Shown here: positions 48,911 to 58,230 of the stretch, piece after piece
Layout of the letters: each line of letters starts with the position of its first letter
Numbering within the stretch: the stretch's first letter is position 1
NCBI RefSeq assembly: GCF_039613825.1
Contig: NZ_CP154826.1
Span: 3,162,001-3,226,000, forward strand
Direction: 5' to 3'
Source: Diaminobutyricibacter sp. McL0608
GTDB taxonomy: Bacteria; Actinomycetota; Actinomycetes; Actinomycetales; Microbacteriaceae
DNA length: 64,000 bases
The notes under the pieces: generated by a model
What the model was told of the DNA's origin: nothing
Seen by the model: the letters and a program-made list of their open reading frames with translations, nothing else
The model's database searches: none
Program-made: the position numbers and the translations under genes

Positions 48911-50290
48911 ATGAACCGACCGATCCGCGTCGCAATCGTCGGCGCAGGACCCGCCGGAATCTACGCCGGGAGCATCCTCGCGAACCGCGTTCCCGGGGTC
49001 GCGATCGACCTCTTCGAATCGCTCCCCGCACCCTACGGACTGATCCGCTACGGGGTCGCACCCGATCACCCCCGCATCAAAGGCATCGTCACCTCGCTCC
49101 ACGAAATGCTCGACGGCGGCGCCATCCGCCTGATCGCCAACGTCGAGGTGGGTGCCGACCTGAGCGTCGCCGACCTGCGGGCGTACTACCATGCCGTGAT
49201 CTTTGCGACGGGCGCCATCCGCGACGCCGACCTCGACATCCCCGGTGTCGAGCTGGCCGGCTCCTACGGTGCGGCCGACTTCGTCTCCTGGTACGACGGG
49301 CACCCGGATGTGCCGCGCGACTGGACGCTCGACGCGGCCCATGTCGCAGTGATCGGCAACGGCAACGTCGCTCTCGACGTGGCGCGCATCCTCGCGAAGC
49401 ATCCGGAGGACCTCCTGACTACGGAGATCCCCGACAATGTGGTCGCCGGGCTCACGGACTCCGCGGTGACCGATCTGCACGTCTTCGGGCGGCGCGGGCC
49501 GGCCGACGTCAAGTTCACGCCGATCGAACTGCGCGAACTCGGCGAGCTCCGCGATGTCGACATCATCCTCGACGAGGCCGACTTCGCCGTGGATGCGGTT
49601 CCCGCGGCCGGCGAGGGCGTCAAGCCGAGCAACCAGTCCAAGGTGATCGCCCGCATCTTCGGGAGCTGGCGCGAACGCGAAGTGGGCACGGCGAGTCGCC
49701 GGCTGCACCTGCACTTCTTCCACACGCCCCTCGAGGTCGTCGGCGAGGATCGTGTGGAAGGACTCCGGTTCGAGCGCACCGCCATCGACGCCGACGGCCG
49801 CCTGAGCGGCACGGGCGCGACGCTCGACTACCCGATCGGCGCGGTCTACCGGGCCGTCGGCTACTACGGCTCCCCCGTCAACGACGTGCCGTTCGCATCC
49901 GCGACAGGTACCATCCCGAACACCGGCGGACGCGTCGTCGACCCCGACGGCGGCAGCATCCCGGGACTGTACGCGACAGGATGGATCAAGCGCGGCCCCG
50001 TCGGCCTCATCGGCCACACCAAGAGCGACGCGACCGAGACGATCGAGAACCTGGTCGCCGACCTCGACACGCTGGTCGACGCATCCGATCCGTCGGATGC
50101 CGACATCCTGACCCTGCTCGCCTCGCGCGGGGTGCCGTTCACGACCTGGGACGGCTGGCTTCGCCTGGATGCGCACGAGCGGCAGCTGGGCAGCACGACG
50201 CCACTGGCTGTGACACGTGAGCGCGTCAAAGTGGTTCCGCGCGAGGAGCAGGTCGCGATCTCGCGCGACGAGGTGCTGGCCCTCTCATGA
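48911..50290 (+). CDS. FprA-like ferredoxin-NADP+ reductase
   Basis: FAD flavoprotein of 459 aa, of the adrenodoxin-reductase/FprA family, passing electrons from NADPH to ferredoxin for the sulfite reductase. FAD motif [39 protein letters not shown] motif [28 protein letters not shown]; and [20 protein letters not shown] near the C-terminus. It starts at the base after the cysG stop and overlaps the ferredoxin gene by 4 nt. Confidence 0.95.
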   Translation: MNRPIRVAIVGAGPAGIYAGSILANRVPGVAIDLFESLPAPYGLIRYGVAPDHPRIKGIVTSLHEMLDGGAIRLIANVEVGADLSVADLRAYYHAVIFATGAIRDADLDIPGVELAGSYGAADFVSWYDGHPDVPRDWTLDAAHVAVIGNGNVALDVARILAKHPEDLLTTEIPDNVVAGLTDSAVTDLHVFGRRGPADVKFTPIELRELGELRDVDIILDEADFAVDAVPAAGEGVKPSNQSKVIARIFGSWREREVGTASRRLHLHFFHTPLEVVGEDRVEGLRFERTAIDADGRLSGTGATLDYPIGAVYRAVGYYGSPVNDVPFASATGTIPNTGGRVVDPDGGSIPGLYATGWIKRGPVGLIGHTKSDATETIENLVADLDTLVDASDPSDADILTLLASRGVPFTTWDGWLRLDAHERQLGSTTPLAVTRERVKVVPREEQVAISRDEVLALS

Positions 50291-50619
50291 CCTACGTGAT
50301 CGCGCTGCCCTGCGTCGATGTCAAAGACCGGGCCTGCATCGACGAGTGCCCGGTCGACTGCATCTACGAAGGCGAACGCTCCCTCTACATCCACCCCGAC
50401 GAGTGCGTCGACTGCGGTGCGTGCGAGCCGGTCTGCCCGGTCGAGGCCATCTACTACGAAGACGACCTGCCTGACGAGTGGTCGGACTACTACAAGGCCA
50501 ACGTCGAATTCTTCGACGACATCGGCTCGCCCGGCGGCGCCGCGAAGGTCGGTGTGATCGCGAAGGATCATCCGCTCATCTCCGCTCTGCCCGTCACGGA
50601 GGGTTCGCATGAGCTCTGA
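50287..50619 (+). CDS. 7Fe ferredoxin (FdxA type)
   Basis: Electron carrier of 110 aa. [17 protein letters not shown] holds the ligands of the [3Fe-4S] side, and [12 protein letters not shown] those of the [4Fe-4S] cluster. The acidic C-terminal tail matches mycobacterial FdxA. Lying between its reductase gene and the operon's redox genes, it is the likely donor to sulfite reductase. Confidence 0.95.
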   Translation: MTYVIALPCVDVKDRACIDECPVDCIYEGERSLYIHPDECVDCGACEPVCPVEAIYYEDDLPDEWSDYYKANVEFFDDIGSPGGAAKVGVIAKDHPLISALPVTEGSHEL

Positions 50620-51598
50620 AACGCAACCCGACGATCTCGTGGACTGCGTCGTGATCGGGGGCGGACCCGCGGGGCTGTCCGCGGCCCTGAACCTCGCACG
50701 GGCGGTTGCGACGGTCGCGCTGATCGACACAGGCAGGCCGCGCAATGCCGCGACCCTGCGCTCGCACGGCTTCCTGAGCCGGGACGGCATCCCACCCCAC
50801 GAACTGCGCAAGCTGGGCGTCGCGGAACTGCGCGAGTATCCGCACGTCCGGATCCACGAGCGCGCGACCGTCACGCGAGTGGCCCGCGAGACGCACGGAT
50901 CGCATCCGTTCTCCGTCGACGTCGCCTCGCGTGCACCCGGCGGGACCTCCCGGCTGGCTGCGCGCACAGTGCTGCTGGCGACCGGGCTGCGGGAGACATT
51001 GCCAGAGGTCGGCGGTCTTCGATCGTTCTACGGCATGAGCGTGTTCAGCTGTGTCGCCTGCGACGGCTGGGAGCTGCGCGACCGCCCGCTCGCCCTGATC
51101 GGAGAGACCGCGGACCTTCGCGCGCGCGCCCTGCACCTCTCGCGCTGGACGGATACGCTGACGGTCTTCACGAACGGCGTGGCATCGCTTGGGGCCGGCG
51201 AGGCGGCGGAGCTCGCGGCCCGCGGAATCGCCGTCGTCCGTGCGCCGATCGCGGAGCTCGAGGGGCATCGCGGGCAGGTGGCAGCGGTGCGAATGGCCGA
51301 CGGAACCTCCATCGCCGTCGAAGGCGGCTTCGTGCGGCCGACGTGGGAGGCGCCGCTCGAGTTCCTCGGGGAGGCCGCACCCGCGATCGATGACGACGGC
51401 TTCGTGGTCGCCGACGCCGACGGGCGCACCCGCATCCCCGGGCTGTATGCGGCCGGCGATCTGGTCGCGCCGGGTCCGCAGCAGCTGATCATCGCCGCTG
51501 GCGCCGGTGCTCGTGCGGCCTCTGGCGTGGTCGCCGATCTCGTCGCAGAACGGGCGCCGGTCGCCGCCGCGGCTGCAGGCGCGGACGTGTTCGGATGA
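50609..51598 (+). CDS. Thioredoxin-reductase-like FAD oxidoreductase
   Basis: Flavoprotein of 329 aa. FAD motif [18 protein letters not shown] is at residues 13-30; a redox pair C-V-A-C occurs in [14 protein letters not shown]; and the second FAD motif is [17 protein letters not shown]. The position of the NADPH motif reads [13 protein letters not shown] and has lost the glycines, so use of NADPH is doubtful. It may reduce a thioredoxin-like partner or the Cys of CysH. Overlaps ferredoxin by 11 nt and the chelatase gene by 4 nt. Confidence 0.85.
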   Translation: MSSETQPDDLVDCVVIGGGPAGLSAALNLARAVATVALIDTGRPRNAATLRSHGFLSRDGIPPHELRKLGVAELREYPHVRIHERATVTRVARETHGSHPFSVDVASRAPGGTSRLAARTVLLATGLRETLPEVGGLRSFYGMSVFSCVACDGWELRDRPLALIGETADLRARALHLSRWTDTLTVFTNGVASLGAGEAAELAARGIAVVRAPIAELEGHRGQVAAVRMADGTSIAVEGGFVRPTWEAPLEFLGEAAPAIDDDGFVVADADGRTRIPGLYAAGDLVAPGPQQLIIAAGAGARAASGVVADLVAERAPVAAAAAGADVFG

Positions 51599-52335
51599 CC
51601 TCCACCGAGACGATGCTGGTCCTCCCCTCCCATGGCACAGGAGACCTGCAGGGCCAGGCGGCCATCCGCGCGCTCGTCGACGCCGTCGCCGATCGGGTGG
51701 CCGCGCCCGTGCTGGACTGCTTCGTCGACGTGCAGCAGCCGGATGTGCCCACCACGCTCGCCGACGCGCCCGGCACGTCTCCGCTGATCATCGTGCCACT
51801 GCTGCTGTCCACCGGCTACCACGTGCGGGTCGACATCGCAGAGGCAGCGCAGAGCATCGCCCCGCGTCCGACGCTGGTCACCCCGGCGCTCGGTCCGGAC
51901 GACCGGCTCATCGACGTTCTCGCGGTCCGCCTTCGGGAGGCCGGGCTGCGCGACGACGACCAGGTCGTGCTGGCAGCCGCGGGGTCGAGCGATCCGGATG
52001 CGGTCGCCGACTGCGAATCCGTCGCGGCGGCGCTCGGCAGCCGCCTCGGACGAGAGGTCACAGTGGGCTTCCTTGCGTCAGCGGAACCGCGCCTCGACGC
52101 TGCGATCCAGGCGGCGCGGGATGCGCATCCCGAACGACGCGTGGCGGTCGCAACCTATCTGCTCGCACCCGGCTTCTTCGCCCGTCTCGCCGCCGCGGCA
52201 GACTCGGACCTGATCACAGCCCCGCTCCTTCAGGCCGAACGGCCGCCGGCCCAGGAACTGGTGGACCTCGTCATCGATCGCTACTCGCAGGCCGCTCAGG
52301 CGCTGTCGCAGCTCCCGGCGACCGGCGGTCGATGA
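51595..52335 (+). CDS. Sirohydrochlorin ferrochelatase (CbiX/SirB-like)
   Basis: Predicted chelatase of 246 aa, inserting iron into sirohydrochlorin, the last step to siroheme. Two CbiX halves are visible: LVLPSHGTGDLQGQAAIRAL with LLLSTGYHVRVDIAEA in the first and VVLAAAGSSDPDAVADCES with YLLAPGFFARLAAA in the second. The metal-binding histidines are in SHGT and GYHVRVD. Last gene of the operon; its 3' end overlaps a convergent gene by 65 nt. Confidence 0.92.
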   Translation: MTSTETMLVLPSHGTGDLQGQAAIRALVDAVADRVAAPVLDCFVDVQQPDVPTTLADAPGTSPLIIVPLLLSTGYHVRVDIAEAAQSIAPRPTLVTPALGPDDRLIDVLAVRLREAGLRDDDQVVLAAAGSSDPDAVADCESVAAALGSRLGREVTVGFLASAEPRLDAAIQAARDAHPERRVAVATYLLAPGFFARLAAAADSDLITAPLLQAERPPAQELVDLVIDRYSQAAQALSQLPATGGR

Positions 52336-52867
52336 TCCACCAGTGCCGCAGGTCGCTGCGGCACTCGGCGGCAGGAGACCTCTCGTCGACCACAGGACGC
52401 CGGCCGGCTTCATCCGGTTCGTCGTGCCAGCGCACGGGCCGGTTGTAGAACCGGAGACGCGAGCCGCATTCCGGGCACTGTCCGGCGTACTTCTCGATCA
52501 CGAGCCGGCCGTCTCGCTCGACCACGGCGGGCAGGGTCGGCGATGCGGTAACCCACTGCCCGTCGCGGGTGACGACGCGCCACAGCCTCCAGGTCGCGGC
52601 GACGACGACCGACCCGAGGGCCACAACGAGGAGGAGCATGACGCGTGTGCCGTCAATGGTCTTCGGGGTTGCGGTGTCGGCTGGTGATGTGGCGTTCGTC
52701 GCGAACGCGATGACGAGGGCAGCGGCAGCGACGACAGTGACGACCAGGGCAAGAAGTCCCAGCGCGACGCTCACGCGAGCGCCCGCGCGCAGCCCAATGG
52801 ACCAGCGCCGCTCGAAGCTCAGCTCGCTCGTCAGCGGCGGCTCTGTTCCCAGTCCGTTCACGCCCAT
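52271..52867 (-). CDS. Hypothetical two-span membrane protein with CXXC motif
   Basis: Protein of 198 aa, not recognised as a named family. Two spans (ALGLLALVVTVVAAAALVIA and VMLLLVVALGSVVVAATWRL) are separated by a short loop; a cytoplasmic tail contains ECGSRLRFYNRPVRW with the pair CPEC and a later single Cys, perhaps half a zinc ribbon. ATG at 52867 chosen as the first start giving a natural N-terminus. Its last 65 nt are antisense to the chelatase gene. Confidence 0.65.
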   Translation of the reverse strand: MGVNGLGTEPPLTSELSFERRWSIGLRAGARVSVALGLLALVVTVVAAAALVIAFATNATSPADTATPKTIDGTRVMLLLVVALGSVVVAATWRLWRVVTRDGQWVTASPTLPAVVERDGRLVIEKYAGQCPECGSRLRFYNRPVRWHDEPDEAGRRPVVDERSPAAECRSDLRHWWIIDRRSPGAATAPERPASSDR

Positions 52868-53007
52868 CCGGGGATGGTAGTTCGCAGTGCGACGCCGGCG
52901 ACACCCCCGACGCCACACAGCGTCACATCCCCGCGGACCACTAGACCCAGAGGCCAGTAACTCCCTTTCACCGCGACCTTTTCCGTGAGTTCGTGACGAC
53001 TCGAGCG

Positions 53008-53943
53008 TCAGAGGGTCGCGCGAAAGGCCTGGATCTCTGCGAGGGTCGGGATTGACGGGACGGCACCAGGCCGCTGCACAGAGAGCGCCGCGGCGACGGT
53101 GGCGAATTCGGCGCATCGCACGAGGGTCCCGAGGTCGAGAGCGGATGCGCCCGAGCGCTCGAGCTCGGCGACGAGAGCGCCGCAGAACGTATCGCCGGCT
53201 CCGGTCGTGTCGACGGCGTCGACGGTCAAGCCCTCCACGAAGGCGTTACCCGCACTGGGGACGCTCACGACGGCGCCGCGCACACCGAGCGTGACGATCA
53301 CGGCGAACCCCGACTCGGCGAGTGCCGTTGCCAGGGCTTGCTCGCTCAGCCCCGCGGGATCCTCGTCGCGCAGGTCTTCGACGAGCAGCGCGGCCTCGTG
53401 CTCGTTCACGACGAGCACGTCGATCGTCTGGAGAAGGGCCGGCGAGAGCGTGCGGATCGGGGCGGCATTGAGCACCACGATCGTTCCGGCAGCGCGGGCG
53501 ACCGCAGCAGCCGCGGCGACGGTCTCCGGCGGAGTCTCCAGCTGAAGAAGCAGAACCCGCGCATCGCCGATAATCGCTCGTTCGTCGGCCGTCAGGTCCT
53601 TGAGCATCCGATTGGCGCCGGAGTCGACGACGATCGAGTTCTCGGCGCGGTCGTCCACGTAGATGACGGCGGTGCCGCTGGGCGCATCCGTTCGCCGCAG
53701 GTGAAGATCGACGCCGCTGTCGACGAGACTCGCGACCAGCCGGTCGCCGGCGGCATCAGCGCCGATCGCCGCGATGAAGGATGCGTCGGCACCGGCACGC
53801 GCGGCAGCGGTCACCTGGTTGTTGCCCTTGCCACCCGGCGCCGAATCGAAGCCTTTCGCAAGCACGGTCTCCCCCGCCGCCGGGATGCGTTCCACCCGGT
53901 AGACGAGATCGAGGTTGGCACTCCCGACGACGACGACGCTCAC
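53008..53943 (-). CDS. rbsK: Ribokinase (PfkB family)
   Basis: Sugar kinase of 311 aa. The N-terminal substrate motif GSANLDLVYRVERIPAAGET and APGGKGNNQVTAAARAGA match ribokinases; the C-terminal motif VDTTGAGDTFCGAL holds the anion hole and catalytic Asp near residue 250. It phosphorylates D-ribose or a related pentose/nucleoside. No transporter or LacI regulator is adjacent, so the substrate is not fixed by context. Confidence 0.9.
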   Translation of the reverse strand: MSVVVVGSANLDLVYRVERIPAAGETVLAKGFDSAPGGKGNNQVTAAARAGADASFIAAIGADAAGDRLVASLVDSGVDLHLRRTDAPSGTAVIYVDDRAENSIVVDSGANRMLKDLTADERAIIGDARVLLLQLETPPETVAAAAAVARAAGTIVVLNAAPIRTLSPALLQTIDVLVVNEHEAALLVEDLRDEDPAGLSEQALATALAESGFAVIVTLGVRGAVVSVPSAGNAFVEGLTVDAVDTTGAGDTFCGALVAELERSGASALDLGTLVRCAEFATVAAALSVQRPGAVPSIPTLAEIQAFRATL

Positions 53944-53956
53944 CGGGCCACCCTAG

Positions 53957-54175
53957 CGCGGGTTCGCAACCCTCGGCGCGCACTGGGTGACCGCGGTCAT
54001 CGACGAGGACAACATCCGCTCGGTCGCCCTCGCCCGGCGACTCGGCTATGGGCCCGTCGCCCGCACCGGCACGAGCCTGACCTTCCTGAAGACGCGCCCC
54101 TTCGGCGCGGGCGAGATCGACCTGGCAGTCGTTGTCGCCTCAACCCACGGCGGCGCGACAACAACTGCCAACTGA
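53957..54175 (+). pseudogene. Remnant of a GNAT acetyltransferase
   Basis: The frame reads RGFATLGAHWVTAVIDEDNI and SVALARRLGYGP, the acetyl-CoA-binding C-terminal half of GNAT enzymes. An in-frame TAG lies at 53954-53956, no N-terminal half or start precedes it, and the upstream DNA belongs to the ribokinase gene. After about 45 recognisable residues it runs on without family features to 54175. Confidence 0.65.
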
Positions 54176-54201
54176 GCGCACCGCGCACCCTGAGGCGAAT
54201 G

Positions 54202-54266
54202 AGTGGGCGCCCACTGGGCCCAATACGTCCCAAAGCCGTCCCCAGACGGACACTTCGGGCCCAGTG
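54202..54266. repeat. Nested palindromes downstream of the GNAT remnant
   Basis: AGTGGGCGCCCACT (54202-54215) is a perfect 14-bp palindrome. CACTGGGCCC (54212-54221) and GGGCCCAGTG (54257-54266) are inverted 10-bp arms enclosing a small CCGTC...GACGG hairpin. They could be a terminator or the footprint of a lost element. Confidence 0.5.
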
Positions 54267-54378
54267 AGTGCCAGCTCACGAGCGAGCGCGGGAGGCGCCT
54301 CCAGCGCGCCCGCCCGTAGGATGGGGTCCATTCCGACCACGGGTGCGCACGTACGGGGGTGAGCCGATCGAAGCGCTG

Positions 54379-56052
54379 ATGATCGCCGTCGCCGGGCTGC
54401 TCGTCGTCGCGGCCGCGGCCGCTCTCGCGCCGCGCCTCCGGATCGCGGCCCCGATCATCCTCGTCGTCCTCGGCATCGCGATCAGCCTGCTGCCGTTCGT
54501 GCCGCCCCTGCACGTGAGTTCGGAGCTGATCCTCGCGGGCATCCTTCCCCCGCTCCTGTATTCGGCCTCCGTCCAGATGCCGGCCATGAACTTCCGCCGC
54601 GAGTTCAACGCCATCGGCGGTCTGTCGGTCGCACTCGTCGTCATCTCGTCGATCGTGCTCGGTTTCTTCTTCGCGTGGGTGATCCCGGGTCTCAGCATCT
54701 GGTGGGGTATCGCGCTCGGCGCGATCGTGAGTCCCACGGATGCGGTGGCGACGTCGATCGTGAAGCGGGTCGGCATCCGGGGCCGGGTGGTCGCTGTGCT
54801 CGAGGGCGAGAGTCTCCTGAACGACGCGACCGCCCTCGTACTCCTGCGCACGGCCGTCGCGGCGACCGCGGCCGCGATCTCGTTCTGGGGCGTGCTCGGC
54901 AGCTTCCTCTACGCCGTGGTGATCGCCGTGATTCTCGGTTTCGTCGTCGGCCACCTGAACCTCTGGGTGCGTTCGAAGGTGCCGGATGCGACGGTCAACA
55001 CGGTCATCTCCTTCACGGTGCCCTTCCTCGCCTCCATCCCGGCTGAACTGCTCGGGGCATCCGGTCTCGTGGCGGCCGTCGTCGCCGGGCTGGTCACCGG
55101 CCACGGCGCCGCCCGCCGCCTCCCGCCCCAGCACCGCCTCTCGGACAGCCAGAACTGGCGCGCAGTGGAACTCGTCTTCGAGGGCGCGATCTTCCTGCTG
55201 ATGGGTCTCGAACTGTTCGGCATCATCAACGAGGTGCAGTACCGGAACGACGGTCTCGGGCCGGCCCTGGTCGTCGCGGTCGGCGCCTTCGTGCTGACCC
55301 TCCTCGTGCGCGCCGCGTACGTCGCCGCACTGCTCGCCGGCGTTGGTCGGCGCGCGAGGCGGAGCGAGTTGGTGAAGCCGCAACTGGATGTGATGCAGCA
55401 GCGGCTCGACAGTCCGGACCCTCCCTCGGGTCGGCCGGGCTCTCAGCGACCCGCGCCGGGACCGGAGCAACTCGAACGGGCCAAGACCCACACCCGCCGC
55501 GTGATCGCCGACATCGACTACCTGCTCGCGACACCGCTCGGCTGGCGCGAAGGCGGCGTGCTGGTGTGGGCCGGGATGCGCGGGGCGGTCACCGTGGCCG
55601 CCGCCCAGACCCTGCCTCCCGAGACACCGGACCGCGCCTTCCTCATCCTGGTCGCGTTCGTCGTCGCCGCCATGTCACTCCTGATCCAGGGCGGCACGCT
55701 CAGCGTCGTCGTCGGCTGGCTGAAGCCTGCGGCACCGGACGAGCAGGCGGAGCTGGAGGAACGTGGAAGGCTGCTCGCCATGCTCACCACCATCGAGCGC
55801 GACATCCGGGCCGCCAGCGCGCCGGTCGTCGAGCTCCCGACCGACACTGCTGCCGACGCGGCCCTTCCCACGCCAGAGAGTTTCGCCGCACTCAAAGCGC
55901 TCACCATCCACATCATCGAGGCGCAGCGAACAGCGCTCCTGGATGCGCGCGACGACGGAACATTCAGCGCCGAGATCCTGAACCATGCACTCGACAACCT
56001 CGACGCCGACCAGATCAGTATCGAGTTGAAGGGCGCGCCAGCGGACCAATGA
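54379..56052 (+). CDS. CPA1-family Na+/H+ antiporter
   Basis: Monovalent cation/proton antiporter of 557 aa. About twelve spans occupy the first ~400 residues, with the conserved ILPPLLYSASVQMP, IVSPTDAVATSIVKRVGI and EGESLLNDATALVL (catalytic aspartates in SPTDAVA and LND). A soluble tail of ~130 residues follows the GWREGGVLVWAGMRGAVTVA segment. ATG at 54379 is preferred because upstream reading is Arg/Pro-rich and overlaps palindromes. Probably monocistronic. Confidence 0.9.
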   Translation: MIAVAGLLVVAAAAALAPRLRIAAPIILVVLGIAISLLPFVPPLHVSSELILAGILPPLLYSASVQMPAMNFRREFNAIGGLSVALVVISSIVLGFFFAWVIPGLSIWWGIALGAIVSPTDAVATSIVKRVGIRGRVVAVLEGESLLNDATALVLLRTAVAATAAAISFWGVLGSFLYAVVIAVILGFVVGHLNLWVRSKVPDATVNTVISFTVPFLASIPAELLGASGLVAAVVAGLVTGHGAARRLPPQHRLSDSQNWRAVELVFEGAIFLLMGLELFGIINEVQYRNDGLGPALVVAVGAFVLTLLVRAAYVAALLAGVGRRARRSELVKPQLDVMQQRLDSPDPPSGRPGSQRPAPGPEQLERAKTHTRRVIADIDYLLATPLGWREGGVLVWAGMRGAVTVAAAQTLPPETPDRAFLILVAFVVAAMSLLIQGGTLSVVVGWLKPAAPDEQAELEERGRLLAMLTTIERDIRAASAPVVELPTDTAADAALPTPESFAALKALTIHIIEAQRTALLDARDDGTFSAEILNHALDNLDADQISIELKGAPADQ

Positions 56053-56152
56053 CCGGGATCACGTCGTCCATGGAGGATTCAGGTAGACAGCATCGTATAT
56101 AGTCGTCCGGCGGGTCCGATCTGGCTCCCCATCTCGAGCGGAGTTATCGAAC

Positions 56153-58156
56153 ATGCATCATCGCGCCGTGCTGGCCTGGGTCGTCGCGTTCGGGCTGGCG
56201 CTTTCCGTCGGCGTCGCCGTCCCCGCCGTCGCCGCGGCAGGTCCGGCTGCCGCCTCGCCCGCAGACCCGGTGATCGCACCTTTCTCGGCCGGCGTCACCC
56301 GGCTGAGCGGCCAGACCCGTTACGACACCGCGATCGCCGTTTCGCAGCGGTACTCGCCCGGAGTTGAGGCCGCGTTCGTCGCGACCGGCGCGGACTTCCC
56401 GGATGCTCTCTCGGCCGCCTCCGCGGCTGCCGAGCTCGGCGGTCCTCTCCTGCTGACCCAGCCGAACCAGTTGCCCGCAGCCGTCGGCGCCGAGCTCACC
56501 CGACTGCAGCCACAGCACATCTATGTCGTCGGAGGCACGGGTGTCATCAGCGCGGGCGTCGCCACGGCTCTGTCGCACATCGCGTCGACCGAGCGCCTGG
56601 CCGGTGCCGACCGATACGCAACGGCTGACGCGATCATCCGCACCGCGTTCGCCCACACCGACCACGCGATCATCGCGACCGGACGCTCGTTCCCCGACGC
56701 CCTCGCCGCAACCGGTGCGGCAGGCGCCCGGCACGCTCCGATCGTGCTTGTCGACGGCAGCAGATCCACCGTCACCGGCGCGGTGCTCAGCCGACTGTCG
56801 GCGATCGGGGCCACCACGATCAGTATCGTCGGCGGCCCATCCGTCGTTTCTTCCGGCATCCAGGCGCAGCTCTCGAAGGCCGGCATGACAGTCACCCGTT
56901 ACGCCGGCAAGGATCGCTACGCGACTGCCGCGCTCCTCAACGCGGCCTACTTTCCTGCGGGCTCATCGCCGACGTCCTTCCTGGCCACTGGGCTCGACTT
57001 CGCAGATGCGTTGTCGGCGGGAGCGCTCGCCGGCCGGTTGGCAGCTCCGCTCGAATTGAGCGCCCGCACCTGTGTCGATCCCGCAGTGGGGGATCAGCTC
57101 AGCACTCTCGCGGCCACGAGCAACATCGTCCTGGGTGGCGAATCGGTGGTCTCCTCAGCGGCGGCACTCAACACGCACTGCGTCTACCCGATCGTCACCG
57201 AACCACTCACCGGATGGGCGACCTCGGGATGGGCCCTCTCCACCACAGCGGATCTGCCGTACTCGGACCGGCCGCCCGTCGACGTGAACAGCTCGTCCGT
57301 CAAAGTCGACTCGACCGGGCTGGTGATCTACACCCGTCGCGACAACGGAGCGCGCGCCGATCATCCGGTCGCCTATGCCCAGTACGGCATCTCAGCGCTT
57401 CTCGAATACCAGAAAACCGGAAACACGCTCTGGCTCAACCGTGCGATCCGTCAGGGCCAGCAGCTGATCGCGATTCATACCGTGAGCAACGGCTCCTGGT
57501 GGTTCCCGTACAGCTTCCCGTGGACCTACTACGACCGAACGCTCAAGGCGCCCTGGTACTCGGGGATGGCGCAGGGCGAGGTGCTCTCCCTCTTCGTGCG
57601 GCTCGCGGAGGCGACCCACGACAGCGTGTGGGACAACGCGGCAAACAAGACAGTCACGAGTTTCACGCAGCAGCACTCCGCGAGTGCGCCCTGGGTGAGC
57701 CTGGCCATCGATCACCACCTCTACTTCGAGGAATATGCCGGCAACCAGCCCCCTCTGCTGGTTCTGAACGGGCACATCTTCGCCTTGTTCGGCCTGTACG
57801 ACTACTGGCGTCACACCGGCAATGCCACTGTCGCCGGCCTGATCGACGGCGCGGCGACGACGGTGCTCGAGCGGATGCTGCCCGCAGTCCGGGTGGTGGG
57901 CGGCGTCTCGTACTACTGCGTGCAGGCGGTTTACTGCCAGAGCCCGCTCTGGCAGAACGCAAACTATCACCCGATCCACTCGTGGCAGCTGGATACGCTC
58001 GCCAGACTCACCGGAGACACGCGATTCTCGACCTGGGCGCAGTTGCTCCGCTCCGACTGGGCACCGATCGCTCCGTTCTCGCTGGCGCCGCGTTCCGTAC
58101 CGCTCGCACCGCAGCCGCAGCCCCGGGACCAGGCGCCCGACCTCGGCACCTGGTAG
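56153..58156 (+). CDS. Secreted cell-wall-binding-repeat protein with D-glucuronyl C5-epimerase-like domain
   Basis: Exported protein of 667 aa. A signal peptide (AVLAWVVAFGLALSVGVAVP) ends near residue 29. Three cell-wall-binding type 2 repeats follow (about 45-345), each with R-L/Y-(S/A)G-x-x-RY and a closing VVGG/IVGG/VLGG: RLSGQTRYDTAIAVS, RLAGADRYATADAI, RYAGKDRYATAALL. The C-terminal ~300 residues match the glucuronyl C5-epimerase C-terminal domain: KAPWYSGMAQGEVLSLFVRL, YFEEYAGNQPP and VLNGHIFALFGLYDYWRHTG. Such enzymes turn glucuronate into iduronate within a polysaccharide. It would act outside the cell, held to the wall. Activity is not shown. Confidence 0.88.
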   Translation: MHHRAVLAWVVAFGLALSVGVAVPAVAAAGPAAASPADPVIAPFSAGVTRLSGQTRYDTAIAVSQRYSPGVEAAFVATGADFPDALSAASAAAELGGPLLLTQPNQLPAAVGAELTRLQPQHIYVVGGTGVISAGVATALSHIASTERLAGADRYATADAIIRTAFAHTDHAIIATGRSFPDALAATGAAGARHAPIVLVDGSRSTVTGAVLSRLSAIGATTISIVGGPSVVSSGIQAQLSKAGMTVTRYAGKDRYATAALLNAAYFPAGSSPTSFLATGLDFADALSAGALAGRLAAPLELSARTCVDPAVGDQLSTLAATSNIVLGGESVVSSAAALNTHCVYPIVTEPLTGWATSGWALSTTADLPYSDRPPVDVNSSSVKVDSTGLVIYTRRDNGARADHPVAYAQYGISALLEYQKTGNTLWLNRAIRQGQQLIAIHTVSNGSWWFPYSFPWTYYDRTLKAPWYSGMAQGEVLSLFVRLAEATHDSVWDNAANKTVTSFTQQHSASAPWVSLAIDHHLYFEEYAGNQPPLLVLNGHIFALFGLYDYWRHTGNATVAGLIDGAATTVLERMLPAVRVVGGVSYYCVQAVYCQSPLWQNANYHPIHSWQLDTLARLTGDTRFSTWAQLLRSDWAPIAPFSLAPRSVPLAPQPQPRDQAPDLGTW

Positions 58157-58230
58157 TCGCAGCACCATAGCCGCGGGGAGCACAGCCGCGCATCCGCGAC
58201 GAACGCTCCTCCGCGACCTATGCTGCTGAT

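Noticed and set aside
47773-50220. An 815-codon plus-strand frame over cysG and fprA
   Set aside because: It is a +1-type shadow rich in Arg and Pro; the true frames contain all the motifs.
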